A DNA stretch of 64,000 nt, from NCBI GenBank assembly GCA_034509425.1, contig JAVTVJ010000550.1:2794994-2858993 (forward strand). The letters are read 5' to 3'. This stretch comes from Eopsaltria australis (Eukaryota; Chordata; Aves; Passeriformes; Petroicidae). The first letter of the stretch is position 1; each line of letters begins with the position of its first letter. Below the pieces are notes generated by a model. That model saw nothing but the letters and a program-made list of their open reading frames with translations, was not told the origin of the DNA and did no database searches. Of the stretch, positions 62,490 to 64,000 are shown in pieces. The position numbers and the translations under genes were made by a program.

Positions 62490-64000
62490 GTAAATATTTC
62501 ACTTTTAACATCTTAAGTTTCTTTTTATGATCCATAAAATAACTTTACATTTATGTTTCACCTTTTTTCAGTTGTTTTATTAGAACATACTTGTAGTGTG
62601 GCTGGAAATGTGTTCCATCCCCCAAATCCATGTGTACATATAGACAAGCAGATATGGACAGTTTATATATCATCCCCCTCTTTCCATTAAGGGAAAGAGA
62701 GGCCTCCTTTAGGAGAAACTGATTCCTCCTGATTACTTCCTAGCTGTTCTCAAATCCATTCTCTGAAATTGGATACACTGTGAGATCTGTACAGTGATCC
62801 TGCAGTTCTGAAGCACTGTGATGGACAATTTCTTTTGAAGAGAAGTGTTTCTTTTTTGCAAAAGCTAGGCAGAATCAGGGTTAAAAATACCAGAACTGTG
62901 GATATTGTTATCACTTGAAACTTCATGTGCATGGTTTGGGTCTTCTGTTTTGGATGAGCTCCAACTCCAGGAATATTTAAAAAAAAAAAATCCTAATAAG
63001 TTGTTGGTGGCGAGAGAAGCAAGATGCAGACTCAATGTGAGTTATAAATTAAGTTTGTTTATTGTCAGACAGTGCACACACTTATACTTCTCTACGTGCT
63101 CAAAATATTATTTACTTACAGAAGTTTCACACGGGATCTTTTTTTAATTTAATTAAAACACTAAACTGGTATCAGAAGGTAACAACATTAACAGTTTCTT
63201 CTGCCAAGTTAATCTCTAGACACTTGCAGTTTGTTTTCAGCTCTCATGTCTCCCTTTCTCACAGTTGTCTTGAGAATAACCTTGAACAGAGGCTTAGCTC
63301 TCATCTATGGAGCCTAGATTACTCACTTATACTTTATGTCTGTGCAGCCAGAAATAGCCATTTCCCAACAATAAGTCACATCTATAATACTTCACCCTTT
63401 CTAAGATTAAAGATTATTAAGTGGCCCATACTTGGTAAGATATTACAGCTCAGTTGTATGCAGGCTTGGTTTGAATCCATGATACATGAATGCTGCCAGA
63501 TTCTCTTTTTAAAAGAATGGGAAAATATTCAGTTATTTAAGGGGACAAAGGATACAGTCTTTTAATCTCTTCCCTTCATGCCTTCCCTTCTTGCATTACA
63601 AAAGTGTAGTATGTGTTTTACATACAACTATATATACAAATAAACAGTGTATATAATCACTTGCTGTAATTTCTGTAATTTCAAAGGACGGTATTCTAGG
63701 TGGGGGTTGCTACTTTGGTTTTCTTATTACTTTGTTGTCTTTAGATAACTTGTAAATGTAGGGGGTGTAGATGTAGGAAAATGTTCTTGCCTTTTCCATC
63801 TTGAGAGTTGTTTCTCTTTCCATGGCAGTCATGTACTTCTGTTTCCATAGTGCTTTATCACTGATACAAGATAGAATCTTTAGTCCTGCAAAGACTTTTT
63901 CTCACATCAGGTGTAGGCTTTTAATTTCAACAGAAAAGTGGGCTGGGGGCCACACTCATAATTTATCTCTCTGAAATTATGTCAGACTAAGAGAAATGAG
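62490..64000 (+). other. ALDH5A1: ALDH5A1 intron 7 (partial)
   Basis: Sequence after the gtaaat donor of exon 7, running to the window edge. No plus-strand exon matching the rest of the enzyme is seen. The open frames here, including 63062-63565 plus, show no family features and look like chance. Confidence 0.75.

Noticed and set aside
1..64000. CRISPR arrays, operons, prophage, restriction or toxin-antitoxin systems
   Set aside because: Spliced vertebrate genes, CpG islands and CR1 elements show this is animal nuclear DNA. No regularly spaced repeats or prokaryotic gene clusters are present.

Overview
The window is vertebrate nuclear DNA, most probably from a bird. It carries four recognisable protein-coding genes with canonical GT-AG introns, three CpG-rich gene starts, and scattered copies of CR1, the LINE typical of birds and other sauropsids. 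Introns are short compared with mammals: a complete 25-coding-exon GPLD1 spans about 21 kb and an 11-coding-exon MRS2 about 11 kb. The gene order DCDC2 - MRS2 - GPLD1 - ALDH5A1 is the same as in human 6p22. All exon boundaries given here were read by eye from the sequence by matching splice sites, reading phase and protein similarity; no alignment program was run.

Layout. (1) 1-14983, minus strand: the 5' end of DCDC2 (doublecortin domain containing 2). Only coding exons 1 and 2 are here; 1-11376 is intron 2 and the rest of the gene lies left of the window. Its first exon sits in a CpG island (about 14.7-15.7 kb). The opposite strand of that exon keeps an open frame corresponding to human KAAG1. 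(2) 15.7-20.9 kb: intergenic, no gene recognised. (3) 20.9-33.7 kb, plus strand: complete MRS2, the mitochondrial inner-membrane magnesium channel, with its GMN motif. (4) 34.1-56.3 kb, minus strand: complete GPLD1, the secreted GPI-specific phospholipase D, tail-to-tail with MRS2. (5) 57.3-64.0 kb, plus strand: the first seven coding exons of ALDH5A1 (mitochondrial succinate-semialdehyde dehydrogenase), head-to-head with GPLD1; the gene continues beyond the right edge.

The genes do not form a pathway or operon. They are neighbours in an old conserved block: a microtubule/cilium protein, a mitochondrial Mg2+ channel, a serum lipase and a GABA-catabolism enzyme. DCDC2, MRS2 and ALDH5A1 start in CpG islands. 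GPLD1 instead has a candidate TATA box, as might suit a tissue-restricted secreted enzyme.

I found no undescribed biological system. Points worth a second look are the antisense KAAG1-like frame, a very strong G-quadruplex motif in GPLD1 intron 3, two GTTGGT splice donors and an in-frame tandem acceptor in GPLD1, a CR1 copy abutting the ALDH5A1 CpG island, and several local duplications and palindromes.
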